From contig JAFGBN010000098.1 of NCBI GenBank assembly GCA_016933195.1, positions 1 through 44,529 of the forward strand: a DNA stretch of 44,529 bases. Reading direction: 5' to 3'. This document shows, piece after piece, positions 8,258 to 17,264 of this stretch. The stretch is from Dehalococcoidia bacterium. Its GTDB lineage: Bacteria > Chloroflexota > Dehalococcoidia > GIF9 > AB-539-J10. A program made the translations under genes and the position numbers. Below the pieces are notes generated by a model. The model was not told the origin of the DNA. It did not search any database and saw nothing but the letters and a program-made list of their open reading frames with translations. Position 1 is the stretch's first letter; every line of letters begins with the position of its first letter.

Positions 8258-8653
8258 TTAGCGTTTAGTGTATTGGGGTGCCTTGCGGGCTCGCTTAAGT
8301 CCGTATTTTTTACGTTCTTTGATTCTAGCATCCCGAGTAAGAAAGCCTTCTTCACGCAACATAGGTTTGAAAAGCTCGTTCTCCTTAGCCAGAGCTCGAG
8401 CAATACCATGGCGGATGGCTGCGGCCTGGCCACTCACCCCGCCACCAGTTACCTTTATGGTAACATGGAACTTGTCCATGGTATTGGTAGCCAGGAAGGG
8501 ATGCTCAATCATATGGCGATGCTCAAGGCGAGGGAAGAGCTCCTCGTAAGGTCTATCGTTAATCACTATGCCTCCGCTCCCAGGAAAGAGCCTGACTTGA
8601 GCTATAGCACATTTACGCTTGCCCGTTCCCCAAACATAAGTTTTTTCAGCCAT
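8258..8653 (-). CDS. rpsI: 30S ribosomal protein uS9
   Basis: A 131-aa protein with GTGKRKCAIAQVRLFPG near the start and the arginine/lysine tail ending in YTKR, whose final residues reach the decoding site in known ribosomes. SD GGGAGGT lies before the ATG. It is the last gene of the ribosomal cluster and pairs with rplM upstream, as in most bacteria. An unusual 27-base palindrome separates the two genes. Confidence 0.97.
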   Translation of the reverse strand: MAEKTYVWGTGKRKCAIAQVRLFPGSGGIVINDRPYEELFPRLEHRHMIEHPFLATNTMDKFHVTIKVTGGGVSGQAAAIRHGIARALAKENELFKPMLREEGFLTRDARIKERKKYGLKRARKAPQYTKR

Positions 8654-8678
8654 TAATCATTACCTCCCAAATAACTTG

Positions 8679-8705
8679 AATCCTAAATTCTAATCTTTTA
8701 GGATT
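8679..8705. repeat. Palindrome between rplM and rpsI
   Basis: AATCCTAAA and TTTAGGATT form a perfect nine-base-pair stem with a nine-base loop. It lies in the 81-base gap between rplM and rpsI and would form a hairpin in the shared transcript. There is no clean U-run after it, so it is more likely an mRNA-processing or stability element, or a small repeat, than a terminator. Confidence 0.6.
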
Positions 8706-8734
8706 TCGATATTAGTATTTAGTGCTTCTTTGTA

Positions 8735-9139
8735 TTAGCAGGGGTGGGGATGCTCACTTCCAGGATAAACTTTGAGTTTCTTAAACATGGCTCTACCTAA
8801 ACGATTCTTAGGTAACATGCCTCTAACCGCATGCTCAATTACGCGGGTGGGGTGCTTATCAAATATCTCTTTAAATGTTGGACTCTTTAGGCCGCCAGGA
8901 TATCCTGAATGCCTGTAATAAATCTTTTGCTCAGCTTTCTTGCCAGTTACCTTCACTTTAGCAGCATTAATTACCACGACGTAATCTCCAGTATCAATAT
9001 GGGGAGCATAGATTGACTTATGCTTACCCATGAGCCAATTGGCTACCTGGGATGCCATTCTTCCCAAAGTTTTATTCTCAGCATCAATTACCCGCCACTC
9101 GTGCTTGATATCTTTAGCTTTAGGGCTGTATGTTTTCAT
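8735..9139 (-). CDS. rplM: 50S ribosomal protein uL13
   Basis: A 134-aa early-assembly protein of the large subunit. Typical segments are [33 protein letters not shown], and the C-terminal [19 protein letters not shown] followed by VYPGSEHPH. The ATG overlaps the truA stop by four bases (ATGA), so translation is probably coupled. Length is a little below the usual 142-150 aa. Confidence 0.97.
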   Translation of the reverse strand: MKTYSPKAKDIKHEWRVIDAENKTLGRMASQVANWLMGKHKSIYAPHIDTGDYVVVINAAKVKVTGKKAEQKIYYRHSGYPGGLKSPTFKEIFDKHPTRVIEHAVRGMLPKNRLGRAMFKKLKVYPGSEHPHPC

Positions 9140-9945
9140 CTCTGACCTTTCACATCTCTGGAGGCTTTATCTAGGGGTTCAGGATAGTTGACTTTGGTAA
9201 GCCGTAAACCAAGGGCAGGAGCTGTAGGACCAGCTGAACCTAAATTTCTTGCTTCCAGAATATCACGAAAGTCTGCAAGGCTTATTTTGCCTAGGCCCAG
9301 CCTCATCAAGAGACCTATAGTGTTACGTACCTGGTGGGTTAAAAAGGAGTTGGCTACCACTCGAAAAATAACAAAATCTCCCTCTTTGTCAACCTTTGCT
9401 TCGTGGATATTGCGCACCGTGCTTCTGGCATCGTCCAAAGAGGTAGCGAAGGAGGCAAAGTCATGCTCGCCTTGGATAAGCGAGCATCCCTCATTCATCG
9501 CTTCTGTGCATAATGGCTGTGGTACAAATAGAGCAAACCTCTGACTAAATGGCGAGCGAGTATCGTTATTCAAAATGTAATAGCGATACTCTCGGCTTAG
9601 AGCGTCGCGTCGAACATTAAAGTCGCTGCTGGTTCTGTGAGCTGATTTGACTGCGATGTCCTTGGGTAAGTAGTAGTTTAGTGCTTTAACTAATGCTGTG
9701 GGAGATAATGAGGGCTTGGCCCAAAAAGTCACTACCTGCTCTTCAGCATGTACACCGGCATCAGTCCTACTAGCTGCCATAACTCGACTACTTTCTCCAC
9801 AAAATTTCTTTATAGCTTGCTCCAGCTCACTCTGAATGGTAGGCAAGCTAACTTGCCATTGAAAACCATGGTATCGTGTGCCGTCATACTCTATAATCAG
9901 AACATACTTTTGTGGCTTATAGCCACAACTTGTTCCTCTACTAAT
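9136..9945 (-). CDS. truA: tRNA pseudouridine(38-40) synthase, start codon unresolved
   Basis: Converts uridines 38-40 of the tRNA anticodon arm to pseudouridine. The catalytic Asp is in SRTDAGVHA, and [13 protein letters not shown] is typical of the family. The track begins at a TTG (9846), which is too late: the in-frame DNA upstream encodes the conserved N-terminal strand [16 protein letters not shown]. Between that strand and the end of rplQ the frame has no ATG, GTG or TTG. The end given here is the ATT at 9945, nine bases after AAAGGA. A CTG at 9900 is the other option. Two palindromic repeats lie in this stretch, one of them inside the frame. A non-canonical start, a repeat insertion that destroyed the start, or a sequence error are all possible. 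Confidence 0.85.
   Translation of the reverse strand: MSRGTSCGYKPQKYVLIIEYDGTRYHGFQWQVSLPTIQSELEQAIKKFCGESSRVMAASRTDAGVHAEEQVVTFWAKPSLSPTALVKALNYYLPKDIAVKSAHRTSSDFNVRRDALSREYRYYILNNDTRSPFSQRFALFVPQPLCTEAMNEGCSLIQGEHDFASFATSLDDARSTVRNIHEAKVDKEGDFVIFRVVANSFLTHQVRNTIGLLMRLGLGKISLADFRDILEARNLGSAGPTAPALGLRLTKVNYPEPLDKASRDVKGQR
9910..9928. repeat. Small palindrome inside the 5' part of truA
   Basis: TTGTGGCT, a three-base loop TAT, and AGCCACAA form a perfect eight-base-pair stem. It resembles the palindromes at 9961-9982 and 17876-17897, which share a G-GCT-AAAGCC type core. If translated as part of truA it adds residues ahead of the conserved N-terminal strand. Confidence 0.6.
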
Positions 9946-9960
9946 TAGTGTAATTCCTTT

Positions 9961-9982
9961 TTTTCGTGCTTTAGTGCGAAAA
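9961..9982. repeat. Palindromic repeat just after rplQ
   Basis: On the minus strand this reads TTTTCGCAC TAAA GCACGAAAA, a nine-pair stem with two G-U pairs, followed by AAAAGGAATTA. It begins immediately after the rplQ stop codon. The same layout, including the A-rich stretch and GGAA, recurs at 17876-17897, so it is a repeat family and not a one-off hairpin. Confidence 0.6.
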
Positions 9983-10336
9983 TTACTTAAGCAATTGGAT
10001 TTGAATCATAGGAGCATTATCGCCAAGGCGAGGCGCTACCTTCGCTAAGCTTGTATAGCCCCCAACCCGGTCGGTATACCCCGGAGCAATTTCATTAAAT
10101 AGCTTTTCAACCACTTTCTTATCAGTAATAAGTGATAACGCTTGCCGCCTTGAAGCGAGACTACCATTTTTCCCCAAAGTAATCATCCATTCGGCTAAGC
10201 TGCGAACTTCTTTAGCTTTAGCTTCAGTGGTGGTAATCTTCTCGTAGGCTAAAAGGGCAGTGACCTGATTCCGGTATAATGCCCAGCGATGCTGAGTTGG
10301 CCTACTTAACTTCTGTCCCGCTACTTTGTGTCTCAT
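9983..10336 (-). CDS. rplQ: 50S ribosomal protein bL17
   Basis: A 117-aa protein with the family opening MRHKVAGQKLSRPTQHR, the central TTEAKAKEVRSLAEWMI helix, and the VGGYTSLAKVAPRLGDNAP C-terminal half. It lines the peptide exit region of the large subunit. Its first 35 bases overlap the end of rpoA, more than the usual few bases, but both reading frames are well supported. A palindromic repeat starts directly after its stop. Confidence 0.97.
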   Translation of the reverse strand: MRHKVAGQKLSRPTQHRWALYRNQVTALLAYEKITTTEAKAKEVRSLAEWMITLGKNGSLASRRQALSLITDKKVVEKLFNEIAPGYTDRVGGYTSLAKVAPRLGDNAPMIQIQLLK

Positions 10337-11270
10337 CCCTCCTCCTGCTGGAATTAGAAGTGAGAGGAAAGCCTAGGTTTGCCAGTACTTCTTCCACGTC
10401 ACTTCTGGATTTTGCTCCCAATCCAGGTAACGGTGGCAAGCCTCCCTTGCTCCTCTCTAATAATTGTCCTAGGGTGGAAATGCCTGCTCGTTTCAAACTG
10501 TTATAAGGGCGGGTTGATAAATTTAGTTCCTCTAAGGGAGTATTATATTGGTCAGGTTGAATGGCTAAAGCGCCGCCTACCTTTGCTTCCTCTGCTGTTG
10601 GAACCTGGAGATCCCTGAAGGAGGCAAAGTGATCAACTAAGATGGCGGCACCTTGAGTAAATGCTTCCCATGGAGGAATAGTGCCATCAGTCCAAATCTC
10701 TAAGATGAGTCTTTCTGGGCTTCCCTCTTGGCCAGGCCTGACGGGTTCTATAGAGAAGTTGGTCTTCAGCACTGGTGTAAAAATGGCGTCTACTGGTAGT
10801 GCTCCTACAGGTAAGTCGTCAGTCGCTTTAGCTGGCACATAACCTTTTCCCAACTCCACATTAAATTCCACATTAAGCTTAGCCTGGGAAGAATCCAAAG
10901 TAGCTAGGTAAAGCTCGGGGTTAGCAACGCGAAAGTCAGTTGTGGGTTTAATGTCGCCAGCACAGACACTGCCTTCCCCCTCTGCTTCTAACATCAACTT
11001 CCCTGGCTCATGAGAAAGGGGACAGAGCCTCAGTTCCTTGACGTTAAGTAAAAATTCTAGGGCATCCTCTTTAACATCAGGGATGGGGGTGAATTCGTGC
11101 TGAACCCCTTCTATCTTAACCCATGTTACTGCGGCACCAATCAGAGAGCTAAGAAGCACACGTCGCAGTGTGTTGCCTAAAGTGATGCCGGAACCTGCCT
11201 CTAAAGGCTCGGCAAGAAAGCGGCCATAATTACCAGCAATTTCAACACAACTTACATTGGACATAGGCAA
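10302..11270 (-). CDS. rpoA: RNA polymerase alpha subunit
   Basis: A 322-aa protein. The N-terminal assembly domain has LEAGSGITLGNTLRRVLLSSL and VQHEFTPIPDVKED, with GYVPA and DAIFTPVLKTNF further on. A C-terminal domain (about residues 245-305) with LNLSTRPYNSLKRAGI and the GLGAKSRSDVEEVL helix-hairpin-helix contacts promoter UP elements and activators. The track start is a TTG at 11270; an ATG two codons later is an alternative, and GAGGTG upstream does not decide between them. It sits between rpsD and rplQ, as in the classical alpha operon. The tail after residue 305 is low complexity and overlaps rplQ. Confidence 0.97.
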   Translation of the reverse strand: MPMSNVSCVEIAGNYGRFLAEPLEAGSGITLGNTLRRVLLSSLIGAAVTWVKIEGVQHEFTPIPDVKEDALEFLLNVKELRLCPLSHEPGKLMLEAEGEGSVCAGDIKPTTDFRVANPELYLATLDSSQAKLNVEFNVELGKGYVPAKATDDLPVGALPVDAIFTPVLKTNFSIEPVRPGQEGSPERLILEIWTDGTIPPWEAFTQGAAILVDHFASFRDLQVPTAEEAKVGGALAIQPDQYNTPLEELNLSTRPYNSLKRAGISTLGQLLERSKGGLPPLPGLGAKSRSDVEEVLANLGFPLTSNSSRRRDETQSSGTEVK

Positions 11271-11282
11271 CCTAATGATATA

Positions 11283-11912
11283 TCACCTCGAATAATACTC
11301 AACAATAGCTTTCCCGTCGAACTTAGCCTCAATATCGTCCTTACTGGGTAAGGTTGAAGCGCTGCCTGTCATTCCTTCTTCATCTAAGCTTAACCAGCTA
11401 GGGATAACCTTTCCCTTGACTTTCTCGACTAACGCTTTATAATATTCGGTTTTAGTGCTAGCTTCCCGCCATCTGATAACATCTCCCGACTTTATTAGGA
11501 AAGAAGGTATATCGGTTTTGTGTCCGTTAACAAGGATATGACCATGCTGAATTATTTGCCTGGCTTGGGCTCGTGAATCGGCAAAGCCCAAGCGATAAAC
11601 CACATTATCCAATCGTCTTTCTAGCAGTATGAGGAGGCCTTCTCCAGCAGCACCAGGAGTTTTTTCTGCCTCAGCAAAAAACTTGCGAAATTGTCGCTCT
11701 AGAACGCCATAGCTAAAGCGGACCTTCTGCTTTTCGCGTAATCGAAGTCCATAATCGGAAACCTTGCGCTGCCGAGCCTGAAAACGCCCTCTAGAAGGGG
11801 TAGTTCTCCTCTCCAAGGGACATTTGGGACTGGAGCACTTCTCCCCTTTAAGCATGAGCTTTTCACCGAGATACCGGCACAGGTGGCAAACAGGTCCTGT
11901 GTACCTTGCCAT
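11283..11912 (-). CDS. rpsD: 30S ribosomal protein uS4, zinc-binding form
   Basis: A primary 16S-binding protein. The start was moved from the track (11945) to the ATG at 11912, which gives the normal MARYTGPVC opening, has GGAGAAGGG seven bases upstream, and avoids overlap with rpsK. Four cysteines in a CxxC-x13-C-x4-C pattern near the N-terminus are the zinc-ribbon version of uS4. The S4 RNA-binding domain follows in ERRLDNVVYRLGFADSRAQA and IIQHGHILVNG. The protein has 209 aa, the usual length. Confidence 0.96.
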   Translation of the reverse strand: MARYTGPVCHLCRYLGEKLMLKGEKCSSPKCPLERRTTPSRGRFQARQRKVSDYGLRLREKQKVRFSYGVLERQFRKFFAEAEKTPGAAGEGLLILLERRLDNVVYRLGFADSRAQARQIIQHGHILVNGHKTDIPSFLIKSGDVIRWREASTKTEYYKALVEKVKGKVIPSWLSLDEEGMTGSASTLPSKDDIEAKFDGKAIVEYYSR

Positions 11913-11914
11913 TT

Positions 11915-12292
11915 TTATACCCTTCTCCTTCCCCGCGGACGGCAACCATTGTGTGGGATAGGAGTTACGTCTCTGATGCTAGTAACGGTGAGTCCTGAGG
12001 CCTGTAGAGCGCGGATAGCTGCTTCACGTCCACTGCCTGGGCCTTTAATATAAACATCAACTTGGCGCAAGCCATCGTTTGCTGCCCGTCTTGCTGCCTC
12101 TCTAGCAGCTAGCTGAGCAGCATAAGGAGTACCCTTCCTAGAACCTTTGAATCTGGCGGTGCCAGAACTTCCCCAGGTGATAACGTTACCTTGCGTATCA
12201 GTAATGGTAACAACGGTGTTATTAAACGTAGATTGGATGTAGACTCTACCTTCACTAACCTTTCTATGAATTCTTTTCTTTTTCTTTGGCAT
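11915..12292 (-). CDS. rpsK: 30S ribosomal protein uS11
   Basis: A 125-aa platform protein with [37 protein letters not shown], and the C-terminal [19 protein letters not shown]. The residue motif PHNGCR, whose Asn can become an isoaspartyl linkage in other bacteria, is conserved. AAGGAG lies 14 bases before the ATG, slightly far. Confidence 0.97.
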   Translation of the reverse strand: MPKKKKRIHRKVSEGRVYIQSTFNNTVVTITDTQGNVITWGSSGTARFKGSRKGTPYAAQLAAREAARRAANDGLRQVDVYIKGPGSGREAAIRALQASGLTVTSIRDVTPIPHNGCRPRGRRRV

Positions 12293-12310
12293 TTGTTAAA
12301 CGTAAACTCC

Positions 12311-12700
12311 TTATTTCTTAGCTACACCGCGCCTTTGGCCTCTACCTGCCACTGTCTTCCTTGCTCCTCTTTTAGTGCGGGCATTGGTGCGCGTTCTTTG
12401 TCCATGAGCTGGTAAATTCATACGATGTCTCATGCCCCGATAGCAACTGATTTCAACAAGCCTTTTTATATTAGACTGAACCTCTCTCCTAAGGTCGCCT
12501 TCCACTTTATACTGGTTATCAATAGCATTGCGAAGCTGGCCAAGCTGCTCCTCAGTAAGTTCTTTAACCCTGGTGCTGGGGTTGACCTCTGCGGTGTTTA
12601 GAATATGCTGGCTTGAGGTACGGCCAATACCATAAATATGTTGCAAGGCCACCCAGATTGGTTTGTCCTTAGGAAGATCTATTCCAGCAATACGTGGCAT
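12311..12700 (-). CDS. rpsM: 30S ribosomal protein uS13
   Basis: A 129-aa head protein that contacts P-site tRNA and bridges to uL5. It opens with [20 protein letters not shown], has [13 protein letters not shown], and ends in the basic [22 protein letters not shown] tail. GAGGCAGGG, inside the end of rpmJ, is its Shine-Dalgarno, so the pair is tightly spaced. Confidence 0.97.
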   Translation of the reverse strand: MPRIAGIDLPKDKPIWVALQHIYGIGRTSSQHILNTAEVNPSTRVKELTEEQLGQLRNAIDNQYKVEGDLRREVQSNIKRLVEISCYRGMRHRMNLPAHGQRTRTNARTKRGARKTVAGRGQRRGVAKK

Positions 12701-12702
12701 TG

Positions 12703-12816
12703 TTAACCCTGCCTCTGTTTATGCTTTGGATTTTCGCAAATAACTCTAACCACACCTTCTCTCCTGATAATCTTACATTTTTTGCAACGCCGTTTAACTG
12801 AAGCTTTCACTTTCAT
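12703..12816 (-). CDS. rpmJ: 50S ribosomal protein bL36
   Basis: Too short for the ORF track. Translation from the ATG at 12816 gives a 37-aa protein beginning [16 protein letters not shown] and ending in NPKHKQRQG. The three Cys and one His of the zinc-binding form are present (CKKC, then C, then H). It lies between infA and rpsM, its standard position in the alpha operon. Confidence 0.96.
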   Translation of the reverse strand: MKVKASVKRRCKKCKIIRREGVVRVICENPKHKQRQG

Positions 12817-12883
12817 TTCGCATCACCAGTCAAATAAACCTTACTATAATAAACTTCCTTGGCTGACCTGTCAAAGACTGAAT

Positions 12884-13102
12884 CTAGTTAAGCCGGTAAG
12901 TAACTCTGCCTCGGCTCAGGTCATAAGGAGAAAGTTCTACCAAGACCCTGTCTCCAGGCAAAATTCTGATATGATGCTTCCTCATCCTGCCTGAGATATG
13001 AGCCAACACTGTATGGCTGTTAGCTAACTCGACACGAAACATGGTATTAGGTAAGCATACAGTTACTTTGCCTTCAACTTCTATCCTTTCTTTCTTAGGC
13101 AT
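12884..13102 (-). CDS. infA: Translation initiation factor IF-1
   Basis: A 72-aa single OB-fold protein. [18 protein letters not shown] and [18 protein letters not shown] are diagnostic. It binds the A-site of the 30S subunit during initiation. It follows map by 14 bases and precedes rpmJ, the usual order. Confidence 0.97.
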   Translation of the reverse strand: MPKKERIEVEGKVTVCLPNTMFRVELANSHTVLAHISGRMRKHHIRILPGDRVLVELSPYDLSRGRVTYRLN

Positions 13103-13116
13103 GTTTTTCTTTGCTG

Positions 13117-13854
13117 CTAAGCAAGTATCTCTGCTTTATTGTCAGTAATAGCAATGGTATGTTCAAAGTGCGCTGAAAGGCTTCCGTCAGCCGTAAGCAC
13201 TGCCCATCGGTTGGCAGCCAATTTAGTTTGCCAACCTCCAGCGTTAACCATGGGTTCAATGGCTAAAGTCATACCTTTGCGAAGCAGAGTGCCCTTCCCC
13301 ACCACAAAATTGGGTATTTGCGGGTCTTCATGCAGCTCTCTGCCTACTCCGTGTCCCGTGTATTCCCTAACTATGGAAAAACCCTTTGATTCAACGTAAC
13401 CCTGGATAGCAGCTGAGATATCTCCAAGATATGCTCCGCAATTAGCTTGAGCAATGCCGGCTTGCAGGCTGCCTTCCGTGACCGAAATAAGTTCCTTAGC
13501 CTTCTGACTTACCTTCCCCACGCTAACAGTTATAGCTGCATCAGTATGAAAGCCGTTAAGCTTTACCCCTGCGTCTAAGGAGACGATATCTCCATCCTGT
13601 AATACTCGTTCACCGGGAATACCATGGACTATCTCGTCATTGACAGAAACACATATATTGGCGGGGAAACCCTGATAGTTTTTAAAGGAAGGCTCGCCTC
13701 CTCTCGCTTCCATTTCATGGATGGCAATGGAGTCTAGCTCACGCGTAGTAATTCCTGGTTTCACCTCTATTCTTAGTTTATTCAAGACCGCCACTAGTAT
13801 CCTGCCACATCGGCGCATGATATCTATCTCATCAGGAGATTTCACAATTATCAT
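13117..13854 (-). CDS. map: Methionine aminopeptidase type I
   Basis: A 245-aa metalloprotease that removes the initiator methionine. The five metal ligands are visible: Asp in SLDAGV, Asp in FHTDAAIT, His in [13 protein letters not shown], Glu in LAIEPM, and Glu in the final FEHTIAI. No N-terminal zinc-finger extension is present. It starts directly after the adk stop; the Shine-Dalgarno is weak, which suggests coupling to adk. Confidence 0.97.
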   Translation of the reverse strand: MIIVKSPDEIDIMRRCGRILVAVLNKLRIEVKPGITTRELDSIAIHEMEARGGEPSFKNYQGFPANICVSVNDEIVHGIPGERVLQDGDIVSLDAGVKLNGFHTDAAITVSVGKVSQKAKELISVTEGSLQAGIAQANCGAYLGDISAAIQGYVESKGFSIVREYTGHGVGRELHEDPQIPNFVVGKGTLLRKGMTLAIEPMVNAGGWQTKLAANRWAVLTADGSLSAHFEHTIAITDNKAEILA

Positions 13855-14505
13855 TTACTTGCTGCCTTTAAGCACAGAGAGTATTTCCTTAGCCACTTCT
13901 TGTATTCCCAAATTGCCATTGATTTCGATGAGTTTGTCCTGCTTTCTATAACGCTCGAGGAGAGGCATGGTCTGAGAAAAAAAGACCTTTAATCTCTCCC
14001 TCACTGTTTCTTCCCTATCATCAGGACGCTGGTACAGCTTACCACCGCATTTATCGCATTTCCCTGGTACTTTAGGTGGTGAGCTTATCAGATGGTAGGG
14101 TGTTTGGCAACTTTGGCAAATCCACCTTCCACTAAGGCGTTTTACAAGCTCTTCATCAGGCACATAAATATATATAGCCTTGTCTATGTTTTTCCCCTGG
14201 TCAACAAGAGCTTTATCTAAAACCTCTGCTTGCTCTAAGGTTCGAGGAAAACCGTCAAAGAGACAACCAAAGGTACAAGCGGGCTGGTTAATCCTTTCGA
14301 GTATCATCCGGCTGGTTATTTCGTTTGGGACTAGCTTGCCCTCCTCCATATATTTTTTAGCTAAGAGCCCTAATTCAGTCTTTTCCTCCAGCGCCCTGCG
14401 AAACAAATCGCCAGGAGCTATATGGGGTAAATGCATCTCTGTGGAAAGGATATCTGCCTGAGTTCCCTTTCCTGCCCCTGGAGCACCTAGTAGAATTACG
14501 TACAT
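13855..14505 (-). CDS. adk: Adenylate kinase with zinc-binding lid
   Basis: Interconverts AMP, ADP and ATP. The start was moved from 14532 to the ATG giving MYVILLGAPGAGKGTQ, the family opening and P-loop. The extra nine codons in the track are not conserved, and neither start has a good Shine-Dalgarno. The LID domain has CQSC and CDKC pairs, the zinc-binding long form found mainly in Gram-positive-type lineages. FDGFPRTLEQAEVL is the AMP-binding segment. The protein has 216 aa. It lies between secY and map, as is common. Confidence 0.96.
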   Translation of the reverse strand: MYVILLGAPGAGKGTQADILSTEMHLPHIAPGDLFRRALEEKTELGLLAKKYMEEGKLVPNEITSRMILERINQPACTFGCLFDGFPRTLEQAEVLDKALVDQGKNIDKAIYIYVPDEELVKRLSGRWICQSCQTPYHLISSPPKVPGKCDKCGGKLYQRPDDREETVRERLKVFFSQTMPLLERYRKQDKLIEINGNLGIQEVAKEILSVLKGSK

Positions 14506-14560
14506 CAAAAGAAAACCAAAAACTAAACCCAAAAGCCAAAAAGGCTTGTATTTTTTGACT

Positions 14561-15883
14561 TTATTTCAGAAAACCTTCATAGCGACGCATGGTTAACTGT
14601 GCCTCTAATTGCTTCATAGTATCTAAGGCAACGCCAACAGCTATAAGCAAAGCAGTACTGGAGATGGTCAAGGCTACAACACCTGTGATTGATCGAGCAA
14701 TAAAAGGCATGATTGCCACGAAGGCCAAGAAAAAAGCGCCGCCGAATGTAAGAGCCCTTATAACCTTATTTAGATAGTCAGATGTTGCTTTCCCTGGTCG
14801 GATTCCAGGGATAAAGCCACCTTGCTGTTGCAAAGTTTTTGCTAAATTCATTTGTTCAAATATGACCATGGTATAAAAAAAGGTGAAACCGATTACCAAG
14901 GCGAAGTACAATCCCTGGTAAATCAAACCTAGAGCGCCTGGAGTGTCAGGGCGAAAAATGGTATAGATTGAATTCCAGAAATTTGGATTTTGACTTGCCG
15001 GGTTCATAAAGTATGTAGCTATCGTACCGGGAAGCTGCATCATTGCGATAGCGAAGATAAGTGGTATCATTCCAGCAGTATTCACTCGCAATGGTATATA
15101 GGTTGAGCCTGATTGCCGATACATACGGCCGCCACGGAAAGTACTACGAGCATACTGTACGGGAATGCGCCGATGAGCTTCAATAAATGCAACTACGAAT
15201 ACCAGAGTAGCCAAGCCAAGTATAATAAAGACTGTCAATCCCATAGGGTCATTTGCAGCTATAAAGCCACGACCCACCATGTCTGGTAAGCTGGCTACAA
15301 TGCCAGCAAAAATTATTATTGATATCCCGTTTCCTACTCCCCGCTCGGTAATCAATTCTCCGAGCCAGACAAGCAATATCGTGCCAGCAGTCATCGACAT
15401 TATTATGGTGGCAGTAGTTAATGGGTCAAGGGAACCAATAATAGGAGGGCTCTGGCTACGTAGCAGAGCCAGCATACTATAGCCTTGGAGGGCAGCCAAG
15501 GGCACAGTTAATAAATGAGTAATCCGGTTTATCTTGCGCTGACCAGCTTCTCCCTGTTGTGCGATAGCCTGGAGACTAGGGATAACTGGGACCAGCAATT
15601 GCATAATTATGGAAGAGGTAATATAAGGGTAAACACCCATGGCAACCACGCTGAAGCGCCCCATAGCACCACCGCTAAAGAGGTCAAGCATGCCAAACAG
15701 GAGGTTTTGCTCAAAGAAACTGCGTAAAGTTTCGAGATCCACTCCAGGAAGAGGGACATGGGAGACAAAACGAAAAGCTACTAAGATGCCTAGGGTAAAA
15801 AGTATCTTTCGCCTTAAATCGGGCAATGTAAATGCATCTATCATTGCCTGGATGAGGCGTGGTTGTTTTTCCCTGCGCTGCAT
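14561..15883 (-). CDS. secY: Protein translocase subunit SecY
   Basis: The ten-helix pore of the Sec translocon in the inner membrane. Family segments include FVSHVPLPGVD, SIIMQLLVPVIPSLQ after helix 2, GQRKINRITHLLT, LTERGVGNGISIIIFAG and IPLRVNTAGMIPLIFA. The start was moved to the ATG at 15883 (MQRREKQPRL), preceded by GAGGAAAAG, which avoids a 35-base overlap with rplO. The result has 440 aa, the usual length. A secE or secG gene is not in the window. Confidence 0.96.
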   Translation of the reverse strand: MQRREKQPRLIQAMIDAFTLPDLRRKILFTLGILVAFRFVSHVPLPGVDLETLRSFFEQNLLFGMLDLFSGGAMGRFSVVAMGVYPYITSSIIMQLLVPVIPSLQAIAQQGEAGQRKINRITHLLTVPLAALQGYSMLALLRSQSPPIIGSLDPLTTATIIMSMTAGTILLVWLGELITERGVGNGISIIIFAGIVASLPDMVGRGFIAANDPMGLTVFIILGLATLVFVVAFIEAHRRIPVQYARSTFRGGRMYRQSGSTYIPLRVNTAGMIPLIFAIAMMQLPGTIATYFMNPASQNPNFWNSIYTIFRPDTPGALGLIYQGLYFALVIGFTFFYTMVIFEQMNLAKTLQQQGGFIPGIRPGKATSDYLNKVIRALTFGGAFFLAFVAIMPFIARSITGVVALTISSTALLIAVGVALDTMKQLEAQLTMRRYEGFLK

Positions 15884-15884
15884 C

Positions 15885-16328
15885 TTAGATGCTCTCTGCT
15901 TTTCCTCCAGCGGCCACAATCTTTCTCTCCGCGATTGAAGAGAATTTGTGAGCTTTGACTAACAATGGATTTTGGATATCGCCATCGCCAAGAATTTTAG
16001 TCGGCTGGTCCAGGGACTTAATTAGCCCTGCTTGGAGCAGTTTCTCAGGAGTTACCTCAGATCCTGCAGGGAAAATATCAAGCTTGCCAATATTTACAAT
16101 CGTATACACAGTTTTGAAAATGTTGGTGAAGCCTCTTTTTCGTGGCAGCCGTTTTATTAGAGGCAACTGTCCGCCTTCAAAGCCAAGGCGTACGCCACCA
16201 CCAGAACGAGCCTTTTGCCCTTTACAGCCTCTCCCTGAATAGGTGCCATATCCGCTGCCATTTCCTCGGCCTACGCGTTTCTTCTTATGCTTGGCACCTA
16301 TTGGAGGTCTTAGTTCATTCTGTCTCAT
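15885..16328 (-). CDS. rplO: 50S ribosomal protein uL15
   Basis: The start was moved to the ATG at 16328 ([18 protein letters not shown]), behind GAGGATAAAG, replacing a track start nine codons upstream. The glycine/arginine-rich [20 protein letters not shown] lead and [16 protein letters not shown] are diagnostic. It overlaps the end of rpsE by 14 bases, leaving no room for rpmD (uL30), which normally sits between them. Confidence 0.96.
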   Translation of the reverse strand: MRQNELRPPIGAKHKKKRVGRGNGSGYGTYSGRGCKGQKARSGGGVRLGFEGGQLPLIKRLPRKRGFTNIFKTVYTIVNIGKLDIFPAGSEVTPEKLLQAGLIKSLDQPTKILGDGDIQNPLLVKAHKFSSIAERKIVAAGGKAESI

Positions 16329-16884
16329 CCACTTTATCCTCTGGAGTCTTGGCATTAGTTTCAGTTTTGAGATCCTTTGCTAGGTTCAGAGCTTCGGCCT
16401 CTTTAGGCTTCCTCAGGTTAGTCAAAGCAAGCAGCGTTGCCTTGACTACATTAATCTTGTTTGAGCTACCTAGGGATTTACTAAGAATATCTCTCACACC
16501 AGCTAATTCGAGTACTGCTCGAGCAGTATTGCTAGCAATCAAACTAGTGCCAGGTGCTGCTGGCTTTAGTAGGATTTTGGATGCCCCGAACTTGGCTAGA
16601 ATCTCATGAGGGATGGTGCCGTTCATGATAGGGACCTCAATCAGTCCCTTCCTCGCCACAGAACCAGCTTTACGAATCGCCTCAGGAATCTCCGCTGCTT
16701 TAGCCAAGCCAAACCCTACGTGCCCATTGCTATCACCAACTATCACTAAAGCTCTGAAGCGAAGATGTCTGCCGCCTTTGACCACTTTGGTTACACGGTC
16801 AATGCTTAATAGTTTATCTTCAAGAGTTAGTTCTGAGGCATCGATTTTGCCTCTTTTCCCTATTACCTTGGTAATCGCTTTCAT
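16315..16884 (-). CDS. rpsE: 30S ribosomal protein uS5
   Basis: A 189-aa protein involved in decoding accuracy. The dsRNA-binding-type domain has [21 protein letters not shown], and the C-terminal domain has [22 protein letters not shown]. It has an extra acidic tail after about residue 160 (PEDKVDETE) that overlaps rplO and looks like a lineage-specific extension. Confidence 0.97.
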   Translation of the reverse strand: MKAITKVIGKRGKIDASELTLEDKLLSIDRVTKVVKGGRHLRFRALVIVGDSNGHVGFGLAKAAEIPEAIRKAGSVARKGLIEVPIMNGTIPHEILAKFGASKILLKPAAPGTSLIASNTARAVLELAGVRDILSKSLGSSNKINVVKATLLALTNLRKPKEAEALNLAKDLKTETNAKTPEDKVDETE

Positions 16885-16890
16885 AAAATC

Positions 16891-17256
16891 TCAAAACTCC
16901 AATCCAGCTTTCCTGGCAGCCTCAGCTAAAGCTTTGATTCTGCCGTGGTACTTGTAGCCACCGCGATCGAAGAGCACGTGGTGGATTCCTTTATTTAACG
17001 TTTTCTCAGCAAGTAGAGTTCCTAGCACTTCGGCCTTCTTGCTTTTGGGCATCTCGTTGGTCTTGCTTTTTACCTGAGGGTCGAGAGTGCTTGTTGAAAC
17101 TAAAGTTTGGCCTATGGAATCATCAATAAGTTGGGCATAAATATGATTTAAGCTTCGGAAGACGCATAATCGTGGTCGTGATGTTGTCCCCACCATTCTT
17201 AGTCTCACCCGCCTATGTCGCATTTCTCTAGTTGTCCTCGATTTCCCTTTGGTCAT
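16891..17256 (-). CDS. rplR: 50S ribosomal protein uL18
   Basis: A 121-aa 5S-rRNA-binding protein. [41 protein letters not shown] and the C-terminal [22 protein letters not shown] are the expected blocks. It is tightly packed between rplF and rpsE. Confidence 0.97.
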   Translation of the reverse strand: MTKGKSRTTREMRHRRVRLRMVGTTSRPRLCVFRSLNHIYAQLIDDSIGQTLVSTSTLDPQVKSKTNEMPKSKKAEVLGTLLAEKTLNKGIHHVLFDRGGYKYHGRIKALAEAARKAGLEF

Positions 17257-17264
17257 TGTATCTA

